The notes beneath the pieces are model-generated. The model had not been told where the DNA came from. It saw only the letters and a program-made list of their open reading frames with translations, and made no database searches. The translations under genes were made by a program, and so were the position numbers. Source: Aliterella atlantica CENA595 (GTDB lineage: Bacteria; Cyanobacteriota; Cyanobacteriia; Cyanobacteriales; Chroococcidiopsidaceae). Taken from it: a stretch of 64,000 bases of DNA. The stretch spans positions 248,001-312,000 of the forward strand of contig NZ_JYON01000001.1 of the NCBI RefSeq assembly GCF_000952155.1. Direction: 5' to 3'. Positions 36,406 through 46,296 of this stretch are shown here, in pieces; the first letter of the stretch is position 1, and the number at the start of each line of letters is the position of its first letter.

Positions 36406-37893
36406 CTACTCCCTAGTAATAGTCACTCCGCTAAAGCGAACTGCTTGTTGCACTTGATTGGGACGACCTCGCCGCCTTCTGTTGCGTTGTTTTTCTTGCG
36501 GTGGAACAAATGTTATTGCAATAGAATTTCCTGCAATTAGATTGCGCCTTTGTAACTCGCTGACTACATCAGTAATATCTAGGCTAAAAGTGCCTTGTTG
36601 GTGCAGAGAAAATAGCGACAATATCCCAGCATAGTAAGGACTATTAGGATTTGGAGCAACACCTTGAGGCAAGTTGATATAGATATCGTATGCAAGTGGG
36701 TTTTCTGCATCGTACTCAACTTCTATGACGTTGAGAGTAACTGTAGAATCCTCAACTAACACCGTACGCGCTAATAGGTTCTGAGCTTGAGCAGTTAAAG
36801 TTAAAGGAGTATCGCCAAGTACAAATGTTACTTCTTGTCCGTTAGCAGATACAGCGACTTCTTCTGGCGTGCTAGCAACTGTGCGTTGACTATTTATATC
36901 TGCATTTGGGGATAAAGCTACAGCATTACTGCTTCTCGTCAAAGGATCGTCATAGATATAGTTTAGTTGTGTTGCTGTATCGAGGATATTTCTAGCGCTC
37001 ATCCGCACCGCATTTCTATTTTCATCAAAGAAGGTAAATGTATCATTCATCCAATCAATGTCATCTGTAGGATTGACTCTTCCACCTCCTTGCCTTAGCC
37101 AGCGCTCCCAAAGGCGATCGGTATTGGCATGATGGAGCCAAAAAATCGGATCTTGAGCAGCAGTAATTGGATTGCCCATCAAACCACCTATACTGGCATG
37201 AACTTGGTCATGGGGTCTTCTTTCCAGTTCTCCTTTACCACTAGCTGTATGACTTGTCTGACTTACCCTGCGCCCACCAAAGCTTGAGCCTGTTGTTGTA
37301 TGGAAAAAGTTGGTGCGCCGAAATGCCGATGCATATCCTACAATCGTTGCTGGCAATGCAGCACCGCTATTGACATTAATATTGCCAGTGCGATCGCTTT
37401 CATACAAAGAATTTGTACTCTCGTTGGCTGGAATCCGAAATGGTGCGGGTAGAACGCGCTGCGCTCCAACATCTGAATAGTTCCAATAGGGAAGCGCTAA
37501 AGTAGAGTCGCCGGAAGCTTGGCGGAGAATCCGCTCGAAGTAATATAAGTACATCCGATGCCAAGGGAAGAAAAAGAAAGTCCCATGATCGCAGGTATTC
37601 CATGATGCTAGCAACGGTCGAATAGTAGTCCCATGAATGTTTGCCTGATAAGCCCAACTGGTGGGATTGTTAGCAGGTCGGGACTTCATTACCTGAACGC
37701 CTCTTCTTAAAGCCGCAACTTTTGCAGGCGACTGCATGAAAGTGTATATGTTCTCGCGCACGAAGGTAGCAGTCTGGGCGTTGGCTTTTTCAACGAAAAA
37801 CCTGCTAATCAATGGAACGCTACCAACAGCAGTTCCTGCAGAGGCATAACTGACAAGCTTTAAAACTTGACGGCGGGAAAGCTCGTGGCTCAT
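36406..37893 (-). CDS. Tyrosinase / polyphenol oxidase, Tat-exported
   Basis: A 495-residue type-3 copper oxidase. The N-terminus (SRRQVLKLVSYASAG, cleavage likely near AQT at 39-41) is a twin-arginine signal, so the folded copper enzyme is exported. Likely CuA ligands are H87 (ANIHGT), H103 (CDHGT) and H112 (PWHR); CuB ligands are H228, H232 (PHDQVHASIGG) and H254 (FWLHHANTDRLW). A C-terminal domain of about 190 residues is probably a beta-sandwich like the one covering the site in plant and fungal enzymes. A basic patch (RNRRRRGRP) precedes the end. Substrate unknown. Confidence 0.9.
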   Translation of the reverse strand: MSHELSRRQVLKLVSYASAGTAVGSVPLISRFFVEKANAQTATFVRENIYTFMQSPAKVAALRRGVQVMKSRPANNPTSWAYQANIHGTTIRPLLASWNTCDHGTFFFFPWHRMYLYYFERILRQASGDSTLALPYWNYSDVGAQRVLPAPFRIPANESTNSLYESDRTGNINVNSGAALPATIVGYASAFRRTNFFHTTTGSSFGGRRVSQTSHTASGKGELERRPHDQVHASIGGLMGNPITAAQDPIFWLHHANTDRLWERWLRQGGGRVNPTDDIDWMNDTFTFFDENRNAVRMSARNILDTATQLNYIYDDPLTRSSNAVALSPNADINSQRTVASTPEEVAVSANGQEVTFVLGDTPLTLTAQAQNLLARTVLVEDSTVTLNVIEVEYDAENPLAYDIYINLPQGVAPNPNSPYYAGILSLFSLHQQGTFSLDITDVVSELQRRNLIAGNSIAITFVPPQEKQRNRRRRGRPNQVQQAVRFSGVTITRE

Positions 37894-38322
37894 AAATTTC
37901 GCTCATACTTGCAATATAACTGTTTGCACGAGAACTCATATAAGTTCTTAGTTAACAAACAATGTTTTCTACAAGAATGAGTAAAGATTTTTAGGTAGCA
38001 AGCGGATTTATTTACTCAAAATTCATCAATATTAGCTAAATATAAAAAGTCTGTAAATTCTTACCAATTATACTTTTTGTCCTACTTACCCTTATTTTTT
38101 GGCGAAAAATTAGTCGTAATTCTACTTGCACGCACAAGATTACTAAATGACTATTGATACATTACTAAGTGCATCTTATATGAATTTACTCCTACCTAGT
38201 TGCCAAAATAGCCGATCTGGCACGAGCAAATATAAAACAAGTCAGACAAAGATTCTAGCGATCGCCATAATTCCCGATGCGATCGCCAACATCCACTTAT
38301 AGAAAAATTGCTATCCACCCTA
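37894..38322. other. Spacer between tyrosinase and the LysR gene
   Basis: 429 bp, AT-rich with two HIP1-type sites near the right end. I see no RNA gene or terminator. A 51-codon plus-strand ORF (38147-38302) has no ribosome site or recognisable content and is not called. Confidence 0.5.
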
Positions 38323-39249
38323 TCAAAATACACCTTGCAAGCTAGTTTTCTGAGCTATTTCCTTGCCCTCATCGAGTAAATATTCAAAGAAAGTCCGAGC
38401 AACGACTGATAGCTTTTTGCCTGTAGGATAGACAACATACCAATAACGCTTGATCGGAAACTCCTGCACATCTAAAACTGTAATTTGGCTGTTTAATCCT
38501 TCCAAAGCAAGTACGTGACGGGATAAAACAGAAAGCCCCAAACCACCAGCGATCGCCTGCTTGATAGCTTCATTGCTACCTAAATCTAGCTTGACTTTGA
38601 CGCTAACTCCATGACGCTCGAATAAGGCTTGTACGGCTTTGCGCGTCCCCGAACCTGGTTCGCGCATGATAAAGGGTTCGTCAGCAAGACTTTCGATGGG
38701 GATATTTTTCTCTCCCGCTAAAGGATGCGATCGCGGTGCGAGTACGACTAAAGGATTTTCTAGAAATGGGTGGAAGCTGACATCGATATCTTCAGGCGTT
38801 TGGCTGACTATATATAAGTCGTCTCGATTGTGCAGCAAATTTTCGAGGACTCTTTCGTGATTTGTCACTGTCAGCGATACATCAATGCCTGGGTAACGCT
38901 GGCAAAATGGTCCTAACAAACGGGGAATTACATACTTAGCTGTGGTAATTGTCGATAGTCGTAAGCCCCCCTGTTTTAACCCTTTTAAGTCTGCAACAAC
39001 TATTTCAAACTGAGATATCTTCTCGAAAACGTCATGACAAGTTGCGTATAATTCTTGACCTGCTGTAGTTAAATATAGTTGCTTACCCACCTGCTCGAAT
39101 AATGGGAGTCCAACTGCTTTGGCTAATTGCTTGACTTGCATAGAAACAGTTGGTTGCGTGAGAAATAGTTCCTCAGCCGCGCGGGTAAAACTACTGTGAC
39201 GAGCTACAGCTTCAAAAACTTTTAGCTGATGAAGAGTTGCTTGCTTCAA
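38323..39249 (-). CDS. LysR-family regulator, second CmpR-like copy
   Basis: 308 residues: an N-terminal winged HTH (HQLKVFEAVARHSSFTRAAE, then LTQPTVSMQVKQLAKAVG) and a LysR effector domain with PFIMREPGSGTR and the SNEAIKQAIAGGLGLSVLSR block. These blocks are characteristic of the CmpR/RbcR group, which activates low-CO2 genes. It is a paralogue of the neighbouring 39480-40427 gene, in tandem and on the same strand. Its own upstream region carries an ATAG-N8-CTAT box. Confidence 0.88.
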   Translation of the reverse strand: MKQATLHQLKVFEAVARHSSFTRAAEELFLTQPTVSMQVKQLAKAVGLPLFEQVGKQLYLTTAGQELYATCHDVFEKISQFEIVVADLKGLKQGGLRLSTITTAKYVIPRLLGPFCQRYPGIDVSLTVTNHERVLENLLHNRDDLYIVSQTPEDIDVSFHPFLENPLVVLAPRSHPLAGEKNIPIESLADEPFIMREPGSGTRKAVQALFERHGVSVKVKLDLGSNEAIKQAIAGGLGLSVLSRHVLALEGLNSQITVLDVQEFPIKRYWYVVYPTGKKLSVVARTFFEYLLDEGKEIAQKTSLQGVF

Positions 39250-39275
39250 TCAAGTTTCTCCTAGACAGAGCGCTC

Positions 39276-39291
39276 ATAGATAAAACTCTAT
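39276..39291. promoter_or_regulatory. ATAG-N8-CTAT box upstream of the second cmpR-like gene
   Basis: Inverted repeat ATAG (39276-39279), 8 nt, CTAT (39288-39291), 27 bp from the start codon. It resembles the TTA-N7/8-TAA spacing described for CmpR sites and matches three further copies upstream of cmpR and cmpA. Confidence 0.5.
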
Positions 39292-39340
39292 CATATCAAT
39301 CAGAAACAAAGACTGTTCTTTATAAAAGTTCAGGAGTAAG

Positions 39341-39394
39341 ATGAATATACGTAAGACAGAAGCAATCCCTTCCATAACTGGCGTTGTACTATGA
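39341..39394 (+). other. Possible 17-residue peptide or small RNA
   Basis: AGGAG (39332-39336) precedes ATG 39341 and a 17-codon frame, MNIRKTEAIPSITGVVL, ending at TGA 39392-39394. A TATAAA at 39321-39326 could be a -10 element, giving an RNA of about 80 nt that ends at the terminator 39380-39415. Coding is unproven; the short transcript is the better-supported part. Confidence 0.35.
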
Positions 39395-39415
39395 GATGGT
39401 GTACAGCGCCTTTTT
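39380..39415 (+). terminator. Orphan intrinsic terminator on the plus strand
   Basis: GGCGTTGTAC (39380-39389) pairs with GTACAGCGCC (39401-39410), 10 bp with one G-U pair and an 11-nt loop, followed by TTTTTATTTG. The T-run is on the plus-strand side, yet both flanking genes are on the minus strand. It therefore implies a plus-strand transcript. Confidence 0.75.
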
Positions 39416-39479
39416 ATTTGCTCAGTTTTCAGCCTCACAAGATAGTTTATTCAGCAGCTACAAAGAGAATTGGCAGACA

Positions 39480-40427
39480 TTAGAAGCTCTTGACCAAAGT
39501 TCCTTGCATATATTCTAAAGTTGTCTGCTCGGCAATTTGTTTGCCTTCTTCTAAGAAGTAATCCAAAAAAGTCCGCGCAACAACAGATAGTTGCTTGCTA
39601 GCAGGGTAAATAATATACCAATGCCGCTGGATGGGTAAGCCTTCCACGTCAAGCACAGTTAATGGACCATTTGTACCTTCTAAAGCCAAGGAATGGCGAG
39701 ATAGAATAGATAGTCCTAAGCCGCCAGCGATCGCTTGCTTGATTGCTTCATTGCTACCAATTTCCATTTCTACATTTAGCTCTACTCTATTTTCTTTAAA
39801 AAATCCTTCGACTACCATCCGCGTCCCCGAACCTGGTTCGCGCATAATAAAAGGCTCTTGAGCTAGACGTTGCAGAGAAATATTTTTCTCTTTAGCTAAA
39901 GGATGGTTGTGGGGTGCGATCGCCACTAATGGATTTTCTAATACCGGACGCAGATTGATATCTAAGTTGTCTGGCGGTTGTCCCAATATATAGAGATCGT
40001 CTAAATTCTCGTTCAGGCGTTCTAATACTTGCTGGCGGTTGATTACTTGCAAGGAAATATTAATTCCTGGATAGCGATGGCGAAATGGTCCGAGTACGCG
40101 AGGAACGAAGTATTTAGCAGTTGTAATTACGGCTAAACGCAAATTTCCTTGCTTTAATCCGCGAAAATCAGCCAATTTCATTTCTAGCTTAGATAAGCGC
40201 TCGGAAATATCTTGGCATACTGTCAACACCTCTTGACCTGCATCTGTTAAATACAGACGCTTACCAACTTGATCGAACAAAGGTAAACCAACAGCTTTAG
40301 TCAGTTGCTTGATTTGTTGAGAAACAGTCGGTTGCGTCAAAAACAGTTCTTCTGCGGCGCGGGTAAAACTACCAGAACGCGCGATCGCTTCAAAAACCTT
40401 CAATTGATGAAGAGTGGCGTGCTTCAA
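39480..40427 (-). CDS. cmpR: LysR-family regulator CmpR
   Basis: 315 residues starting MKHATLHQLKVFEAIARSG, with the HTH in FTRAAEELFLTQPTVSQQIK. The effector domain has ITTAKYFVPRVLGPFRHRYPGI, PFIMREPGSGTR and SNEAIKQAIAGGLGLSILSR. In Synechococcus CmpR is encoded next to and divergent from cmpABCD and activates it under low CO2, sensing metabolites such as 2-phosphoglycolate. The same arrangement is present here, 537 bp from cmpA. The other LysR copy is downstream. Confidence 0.92.
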   Translation of the reverse strand: MKHATLHQLKVFEAIARSGSFTRAAEELFLTQPTVSQQIKQLTKAVGLPLFDQVGKRLYLTDAGQEVLTVCQDISERLSKLEMKLADFRGLKQGNLRLAVITTAKYFVPRVLGPFRHRYPGINISLQVINRQQVLERLNENLDDLYILGQPPDNLDINLRPVLENPLVAIAPHNHPLAKEKNISLQRLAQEPFIMREPGSGTRMVVEGFFKENRVELNVEMEIGSNEAIKQAIAGGLGLSILSRHSLALEGTNGPLTVLDVEGLPIQRHWYIIYPASKQLSVVARTFLDYFLEEGKQIAEQTTLEYMQGTLVKSF

Positions 40428-40964
40428 TGTCTATTCTCCTGGGAACTGCTCTCATAGAGAAAGTCTATCATCAATTTCTAATTGGTAATGTACGTCTATT
40501 CATCAAAAAACGGTAGATCATAGATATTTCGCTATCTTATCGATTCAAATAGACTACCCCTAGGGCTTTTAGCTAAGATTTATGTGCTTACTGCAACTGC
40601 TGTTTGCTAACGAAGCGCTATTTGGGACAAAAACCCCAAACTTAAGCAAAAATTAACTATTGACTTTCTCTATACCATGTATCAAAAATTATAGCTTGCT
40701 TCTATAGTTGCATCGCGGTATTCTCATATCAATGGAGAAGCGGCACAACGCCCTTCCTCAACGCAGAGACAATCGTGAGTTTTGCAAGCCAAGATTTTCT
40801 CATCTCAATAATATTCGCGCTCAGCAATAAGCCAGCTTAGTAAACTACGCAGATTTTCCCAGCAGTTTCCTGGCTTTATTTAGCGCATCTGCACCTAGTG
40901 CTATTGATGCGCCTAGCGTCGGCATAGGTTTAGTTGCAACTTGAGTTGTTTACCAGGAGATTTT
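40428..40964. promoter_or_regulatory. cmpR-cmpA divergent control region with three ATAG-N7/8-CTAT boxes
   Basis: A 537-bp spacer. Boxes: 40454-40468 (N7), 40520-40535 (N8) and 40691-40705 (N7). The first lies 26 bp upstream of the cmpR start; its TAG-N7-CTA core also fits the LysR T-N11-A rule. No gene is seen in the spacer. The cmpA ribosome site (CAGGAG) is at its right end. Confidence 0.55.
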
Positions 40965-42335
40965 ATGAGTCAGTTTTCTCACCCAGTTTCCCGCCGCAAA
41001 TTCCTAGTTACTGCTGGAGCATCTGCCGTAGGATCTTTATTACTTAAAGGTTGCTTGGGCAACCCCCCAGATACAATTACTGGTGCTAGTTCTGGTAATC
41101 AAGCGACCCAAGTAGCAGCAGTTGACCTTAGCCCCGAACAAACACCAGAAACTACTACAGTCAAGTTGGGATATATCCCTATTGTCGAAGCAGCACCGTT
41201 CATTATTGCCAAAGAAAAAGGCTTTTTTGCTAAGTACGGCATGAAGGATGTCAACTTATCTAAGCAAGCCTCTTGGGGTTCGATGCGAGACAATACCGAG
41301 ATTGGCGCATCAGGTGGCGGCGTTGATGGCGGTCAGTATCAAATGCCTATGCCGCATTTAATTACTGAAGGTCGCATTACTAAGGGCAATCAAAAGATTC
41401 CCATGTATGTGTTGGCGCAATTGATTACTCAAGGAAATGGCATTGCCCTGGCTAGCAAGCACGCGGGAAAAGGCTTAGGACTAGACCTATCTAAGAGTGG
41501 CAAAGGCGTATTCGACCAACTGAAATCATCAAACACACCTTTTACAGCAGCTTATACCTTTGCCCAAGTTAATCAAGACTTTTGGATTCGCTACTGGTTA
41601 GCAGCAGGCGGAATTAACCCAGATACAGATGTAAAACTAATTCCCGTTCCTGCCGCCCAAACTGTCGCCAACATGAAGACAGGAACAATGGATGCTTTTA
41701 GCACTGGCGATCCTTGGCCCTCGCGCATTGTCAAAGACAAAATTGGCTTTATGTCGATGCTGACTGCCGAAATGTGGAAAAATCACCCTGAAGAATACTT
41801 TGCCCTAAGAGCAGATTGGGTTGATAAAAATCCCAAGGCGACTAAAGCACTTTTGAAAGGAATTATGGAAGCCCAGCAGTGGTTGGATAACTTTGACAAC
41901 CGCGAGGAAGCAGCCAAAATCTTAGGTTCGCGCAATTACTTCAACTTGTCTCCAGAATTTTTAATCGAACCATTCCAAGGTAAGTACGACATGGGCGACG
42001 GGCGCGTAATTGATGATAAATCATTGGCTGCTTACTACTGGAAAGATGAAAAAGGTAGCGTTTCTTATCCTTATAAGAGTCACGATCTATGGTTCTTGAC
42101 TGAAAGCGTTCGCTGGGGCTTTTTGCCAGCAGACTATTTGACTAACGCTAAAGCGTTGATCGATAAAGTTAACCGCGAAGATATTTGGAAAGAAGCAGCA
42201 AAAGAAGCAAATATTCCAGCGGCAGACATTCCCACAAGCACATCTCGCGGTGTTGAAGAATTTTTTGATGGTGTCAAGTTCGACCCAGAAAATCCCCAAG
42301 CTTATTTGCAGAGTCTCAAGATTAAGCGAGTTTAA
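40965..42335 (+). CDS. cmpA: Bicarbonate ABC transporter (BCT1) substrate-binding lipoprotein
   Basis: 456 residues. It captures bicarbonate at the outer face of the plasma membrane. The start is ATG 40965 ([13 protein letters not shown]), not the TTG 24 bp upstream. A twin-arginine motif (R10-R11) and lipobox LLKGC (C30) make it a Tat lipoprotein. Blocks [41 protein letters not shown] and [11 protein letters not shown] match CmpA; the nitrate homologue NrtA reads differently at these places (for example SASGGIDGAH and CVGEPWP). The divergent cmpR supports bicarbonate over nitrate. Confidence 0.92.
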   Translation: MSQFSHPVSRRKFLVTAGASAVGSLLLKGCLGNPPDTITGASSGNQATQVAAVDLSPEQTPETTTVKLGYIPIVEAAPFIIAKEKGFFAKYGMKDVNLSKQASWGSMRDNTEIGASGGGVDGGQYQMPMPHLITEGRITKGNQKIPMYVLAQLITQGNGIALASKHAGKGLGLDLSKSGKGVFDQLKSSNTPFTAAYTFAQVNQDFWIRYWLAAGGINPDTDVKLIPVPAAQTVANMKTGTMDAFSTGDPWPSRIVKDKIGFMSMLTAEMWKNHPEEYFALRADWVDKNPKATKALLKGIMEAQQWLDNFDNREEAAKILGSRNYFNLSPEFLIEPFQGKYDMGDGRVIDDKSLAAYYWKDEKGSVSYPYKSHDLWFLTESVRWGFLPADYLTNAKALIDKVNREDIWKEAAKEANIPAADIPTSTSRGVEEFFDGVKFDPENPQAYLQSLKIKRV

Positions 42336-42391
42336 AGCAAGTTATAAGTTTTTGTCCACTAATTACAAATGTTTTGAGGAGAATTTAGTCC

Positions 42392-43228
42392 ATGACAACG
42401 CTGCAAAGACGCGCGATCGCCAAGCCCCAAAATACCTGGGCAACTAAGCTCAAAAAGCAATACCCTGACCTAATTCCACCCATTGTCGCGCTGCTCGTGT
42501 TTCTAGGTATTTGGCAGTTATTTTCTTGGATTCCAGGCGCGACTTTGCCAGGACCGATACAAGTTGTTCAAGATACTTGGATTCTCATATTTTGGCCCTT
42601 TTACGATCGCGGTGGTACTGATAAAGGTCTGTTTTGGCAAATTTGGGCTAGTTTGCAGCGCGTAGCAATTAGTTATACCCTAGCCGCAATTGTCGGGATT
42701 GGTTTGGGCATCTTGATCGGTACAAATAAAATGATGTCCAAAGCTTTAGATCCGCTGTTTCAACTACTAAGAACAGTTCCACCTTTGGCTTGGGTTCCTA
42801 TCTCTTTGGCAGCTTTGCGCCAAAACGAACCAGCCGCTTTATTTGTAATTTTCATTACGGCGATTTGGCCCATTTTGATTAATACGGCAGTGGGAGTTAA
42901 GCAAATTCCTCAAGACTACAACAACGTTGCTAAAGTTTTGCAGCTAACTCGCAAAGAATATTTCTTCAATATTTTGATTCCCTCGGCTTTACCCTACATC
43001 TTCACGGGCTTGCGAATTGCGATTGGTCTTGCATGGCTAGCAATTATTGCCGCAGAAATCGTTATGTCTGGAATTGTCGGTATCGGCTTCTTTATCTGGG
43101 AAGCTTATCAAAACAACAATGTCAGCGAAGTAATTTTGGCACTAATTTACATCGGTATTGTTGGTCTGCTGCTAGATAAGCTGATGGGTTGGGTGCAAAA
43201 CAAGATTGTGCCAGAAGGACAAAAATAA
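42392..43228 (+). CDS. cmpB: Bicarbonate ABC transporter permease
   Basis: The membrane subunit of BCT1, 278 residues with about six transmembrane helices. The ATPase-coupling EAA loop is NVAKVLQLTRKEYFFNILIPSALPY-like (about residues 175-200). A GAG GAG-type Shine-Dalgarno sequence precedes ATG 42392. It lies 56 bp after cmpA. A palindromic repeat sits between it and cmpC. Confidence 0.92.
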   Translation: MTTLQRRAIAKPQNTWATKLKKQYPDLIPPIVALLVFLGIWQLFSWIPGATLPGPIQVVQDTWILIFWPFYDRGGTDKGLFWQIWASLQRVAISYTLAAIVGIGLGILIGTNKMMSKALDPLFQLLRTVPPLAWVPISLAALRQNEPAALFVIFITAIWPILINTAVGVKQIPQDYNNVAKVLQLTRKEYFFNILIPSALPYIFTGLRIAIGLAWLAIIAAEIVMSGIVGIGFFIWEAYQNNNVSEVILALIYIGIVGLLLDKLMGWVQNKIVPEGQK

Positions 43229-43272
43229 TTGGGCAGGGGCGTTTTGGAAAACGTTGATGCCGCGATATTTAG

Positions 43273-43295
43273 GAGACGTTGCAGTGCAACGTCTC
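43273..43295. repeat. Dispersed palindrome, copy 1 (cmpB-cmpC gap)
   Basis: GAGACGTTGCA and TGCAACGTCTC, 11-bp arms around one base. Three variants with GTAGCA/TGCTAC in the middle follow at later cmp gaps; all read GAGACGTxGCA. Confidence 0.8.
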
Positions 43296-43335
43296 TACAT
43301 GAAACAACACACAATTACCAACACAAATAAAGATT

Positions 43336-45336
43336 ATGTCTGTTTTTGTTGCTATAGATTGCATTGATAAGGTTTTTGAATTAACTGGCGGCGGATCTTA
43401 TATTGCCCTCAAAGGTATCGATTTACAAATAAAAAAGGGTGAATTTGTCTCTTTAATTGGTCACTCTGGTTGCGGTAAGTCAACTTTGTTAAATACGATC
43501 GCAGGCTTGGATTTACCTACAGAGGGCATAGTTACCTTAGAAGGACAAAAAATTACTCGCCCAGGTCCCGACCGCATGGTAGTGTTTCAAAATTATTCGC
43601 TTTTACCTTGGCGGACTGTACGCGAAAATATTGCCTTGGCTGTAAATGCAGCAATGGCGGATCTGCCAGTAAGCGAACGTCGCTCGATTATCGAACATCA
43701 CATTGATATGGTGGGCTTGCGCCAGCACGCGGACAAACACCCAGGAATGCTATCGGGGGGACAAAAACAACGAGTTGCGATCGCTCGTGCTTTGGCTATT
43801 CGTCCTAAGTTACTGCTACTAGACGAGCCTTTTGGGGCTTTAGATGCGCTGACGCGGGGTAATTTGCAAGAGCAATTGATGCAAATTTGCGAGGAAAACC
43901 AAGTTACAGCCGTGATGGTAACTCACGATGTTGATGAAGCAGTGTTGCTATCTGACCGAATTGTGATGCTGACTAATGGACCTGAATCAAAAATCGGGCA
44001 AATCCTTGAAGTAGATATCCCCAGACCCCGCAAGCGGATGGAAGTAGTCGAACATCCTAGCTACTACAGCTTGCGAAGCGAGATGATTTACTTCCTCAAC
44101 CAGCAAAAACGGATCAAGAAGATTCGGGCGCGGAAAACTGCCGTTGTTGCGCGTCATGGCTTAGAAAAAGTCAATCTCGATATCGGCTTTGTCCCCCTAG
44201 CAGCTTGCGCCCCTCTAGCTGTTGCCAAAGAAAAAGGCTTTTTTGCCAAACACGGACTTGATGAAGTTAATTTAGTGCGGGAAACAAGCTGGCGCGGCAT
44301 TGTAGACGGTATTTCTGGCGGTTACTTAGATGCAGCCCAGATGCCTTCAGGAATGCCTGTGTGGATGACTCTAGGCGGTGTAGAGAACAAATCTATTCCT
44401 GTGGTCAGCGCTCTTACCCTTACCCGTAACGGTAATGCTATCACCTTAGCAAAGCACTTTTACGACGAAGGTGTATATTCTTTAGCTGATTTCAAACAGT
44501 TTTTGCTGCGGACTCGCGACCAACGCCATACATTAGGTATGGTTCACCCTTCCTCAATGCATAACTTACTGTTGCGTTATTGGTTAGCTGCTGGCGGTAT
44601 TGACCCCGATGTTGATGTCAATCTCAAGACTATTCCTCCAGCTCAAATGGTGGTCGATTTGCAAGCGGGAAGTATTGACGGCTATTGCGTCGGCGAACCT
44701 TGGAATATCCGCGCGGCGACAGAAGGAGTTGGCTTTACGATCGCTACAGATCAAGAAATTTGGTTAGGACATCCAGGTAAAGTCTTGGGCGTGCGCGAAG
44801 ATTGGGCAGCAGCTTACCCCAATACTCATATTGCTTTAGTCAAAGCTTTGTTGGATGCTTGTCAATACTGCGCTGATGAAGCTAATAGCGAAGAATTACG
44901 TTACTTATTAGCGCGACGGGAATATTTGAGTACCGATGTGTCTTATATTTATCTTGGCGACCCCAATCCTGATGCTTGCAATTTGTCTCAGCCTATGAAG
45001 CAATATGCCCACCATCAATTTTTTGGACAAGGCGTAAATCGTCCTAGTCGTACCGAACACTTGTGGATTATGACCCAGATGGCACGTTGGGGTGACGTTC
45101 CACTGCCGAGAAACTGGGTAGAAATCTTAGAACGGGTGTGCCGAGTTGGTGTGTTTAGCACGGCAGCAAGAGAATTAGGTTTAGATGTCAATTACAGTCG
45201 CAGTTCGATTGAGCTATTTGATGGCGTATCTTTCAATGCTGAAGATCCGATTGGCTATCTCAATAGTTTGGCGATTAAACGCGATTTCTCTGTTGCGGAA
45301 GTTGCCCTAGATTCTCGAACTCTTGCAGTCGCTTAG
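43336..45336 (+). CDS. cmpC: Bicarbonate ABC transporter ATPase fused to a CmpA-like domain
   Basis: 666 residues. The N-terminal ATPase (1-265) has Walker [10 protein letters not shown], the Q-loop [12 protein letters not shown], signature [16 protein letters not shown] and Walker [13 protein letters not shown]. The C-terminal 380 residues are a CmpA-like solute-binding domain ([20 protein letters not shown]), here cytoplasmic and thought to sense substrate or regulate transport. The NrtC/CmpC architecture is complete. Confidence 0.93.
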   Translation: MSVFVAIDCIDKVFELTGGGSYIALKGIDLQIKKGEFVSLIGHSGCGKSTLLNTIAGLDLPTEGIVTLEGQKITRPGPDRMVVFQNYSLLPWRTVRENIALAVNAAMADLPVSERRSIIEHHIDMVGLRQHADKHPGMLSGGQKQRVAIARALAIRPKLLLLDEPFGALDALTRGNLQEQLMQICEENQVTAVMVTHDVDEAVLLSDRIVMLTNGPESKIGQILEVDIPRPRKRMEVVEHPSYYSLRSEMIYFLNQQKRIKKIRARKTAVVARHGLEKVNLDIGFVPLAACAPLAVAKEKGFFAKHGLDEVNLVRETSWRGIVDGISGGYLDAAQMPSGMPVWMTLGGVENKSIPVVSALTLTRNGNAITLAKHFYDEGVYSLADFKQFLLRTRDQRHTLGMVHPSSMHNLLLRYWLAAGGIDPDVDVNLKTIPPAQMVVDLQAGSIDGYCVGEPWNIRAATEGVGFTIATDQEIWLGHPGKVLGVREDWAAAYPNTHIALVKALLDACQYCADEANSEELRYLLARREYLSTDVSYIYLGDPNPDACNLSQPMKQYAHHQFFGQGVNRPSRTEHLWIMTQMARWGDVPLPRNWVEILERVCRVGVFSTAARELGLDVNYSRSSIELFDGVSFNAEDPIGYLNSLAIKRDFSVAEVALDSRTLAVA

Positions 45337-45355
45337 TTAAAAATCGTATGGGGTT

Positions 45356-45376
45356 AGACGTAGCAGTGCTACGTCT
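45356..45376. repeat. Dispersed palindrome, copy 2 (cmpC-cmpD gap)
   Basis: AGACGTAGCA and TGCTACGTCT around one base. Confidence 0.8.
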
Positions 45377-45429
45377 CTACAACAACTCACTTTCTGCTCT
45401 GTTTGTTGACCTTCTATTTATACAAACTC

Positions 45430-46284
45430 ATGTTTAATCGCAATTCGGCTTACACTACGGACACATCGACAGCAACAGCGACTTTAACTCGCAACCGCAA
45501 TGCTTTTTTAGAAATTGAGGATGTTTCTAAGGTTTACCCCACATCAAAAGGTCCGTTCACGGTTTTGGATGGCGTAAATTTAACTGTCAACGAGGGCGAG
45601 TTTATTTGCGTTATCGGTCACTCTGGTTGTGGTAAGTCTACGCTGCTAAATATGGTGGCTGGGTTTAGTACGCCTAGCAGTGGTTCTGTACGGCTCAATT
45701 CTAAGCCGATTGTCCAACCAGGTCCAGACCGGATGATGGTGTTCCAAAACTACGCTTTGTTGCCTTGGCGGACGGCTTTTGAAAATATTTATATTGCTGT
45801 TAATGCTGTTTACCCCAACAAGCCTAAAGCTGAAAAGTCAGCAATCGTCCGCGAACACTTAGCAATGGTAGGACTCACAGAAGCGGCGGATAAAAAGCCA
45901 ACGCAACTATCTGGGGGGATGAAGCAGCGCGTAGCGATCGCTCGTGCTTTGGCAATCCGCCCGCAAGTGTTGATTCTAGACGAACCTTTTGGAGCGTTAG
46001 ATGCGATCACCAAAGAGGAGTTGCAAGAGGAATTACTAAAAATCTGGACAGACCATCAATGTACTGTATTGATGATTACTCACGATATTGATGAAGCGCT
46101 GTTTCTTGCCGATCGCTTGGTAATGATGACTAACGGACCTGCAGCTAATATTGGCGAAGTATTAGAAATTCCTTTTGCCCGTCCCCGCGATCGCGCCCGC
46201 ATTATGGAAGATCCGCAATACTACAAGCTGCGTAACTACGCCCTAGATTTCCTCTACCACCGTTTTGCCCACGACGACGAATAA
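45430..46284 (+). CDS. cmpD: Bicarbonate ABC transporter ATPase
   Basis: 284 residues from ATG 45430 (MFNRNSAYTT); a TTG at 45403 would add nine residues without support. It is a single ATPase domain with [37 protein letters not shown] and [11 protein letters not shown]. It pairs with CmpC to drive CmpB. It ends the cmp operon, followed by two palindromic repeats. Confidence 0.93.
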   Translation: MFNRNSAYTTDTSTATATLTRNRNAFLEIEDVSKVYPTSKGPFTVLDGVNLTVNEGEFICVIGHSGCGKSTLLNMVAGFSTPSSGSVRLNSKPIVQPGPDRMMVFQNYALLPWRTAFENIYIAVNAVYPNKPKAEKSAIVREHLAMVGLTEAADKKPTQLSGGMKQRVAIARALAIRPQVLILDEPFGALDAITKEELQEELLKIWTDHQCTVLMITHDIDEALFLADRLVMMTNGPAANIGEVLEIPFARPRDRARIMEDPQYYKLRNYALDFLYHRFAHDDE

Positions 46285-46296
46285 TTATTATCGTAG

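Noticed and set aside
38147..38302. 51-codon plus-strand frame with a possible lipobox-like LLLPSC
   Set aside because: No ribosome site, no proper hydrophobic signal, and two HIP1 sites in the tail; chance frame is likelier.
40965..46284. Nitrate transporter nrtABCD
   Set aside because: Close homologue of the bicarbonate system, but the CmpA-specific blocks and the divergent CmpR favour cmpABCD. nirB 6 kb away is not strong counter-evidence.
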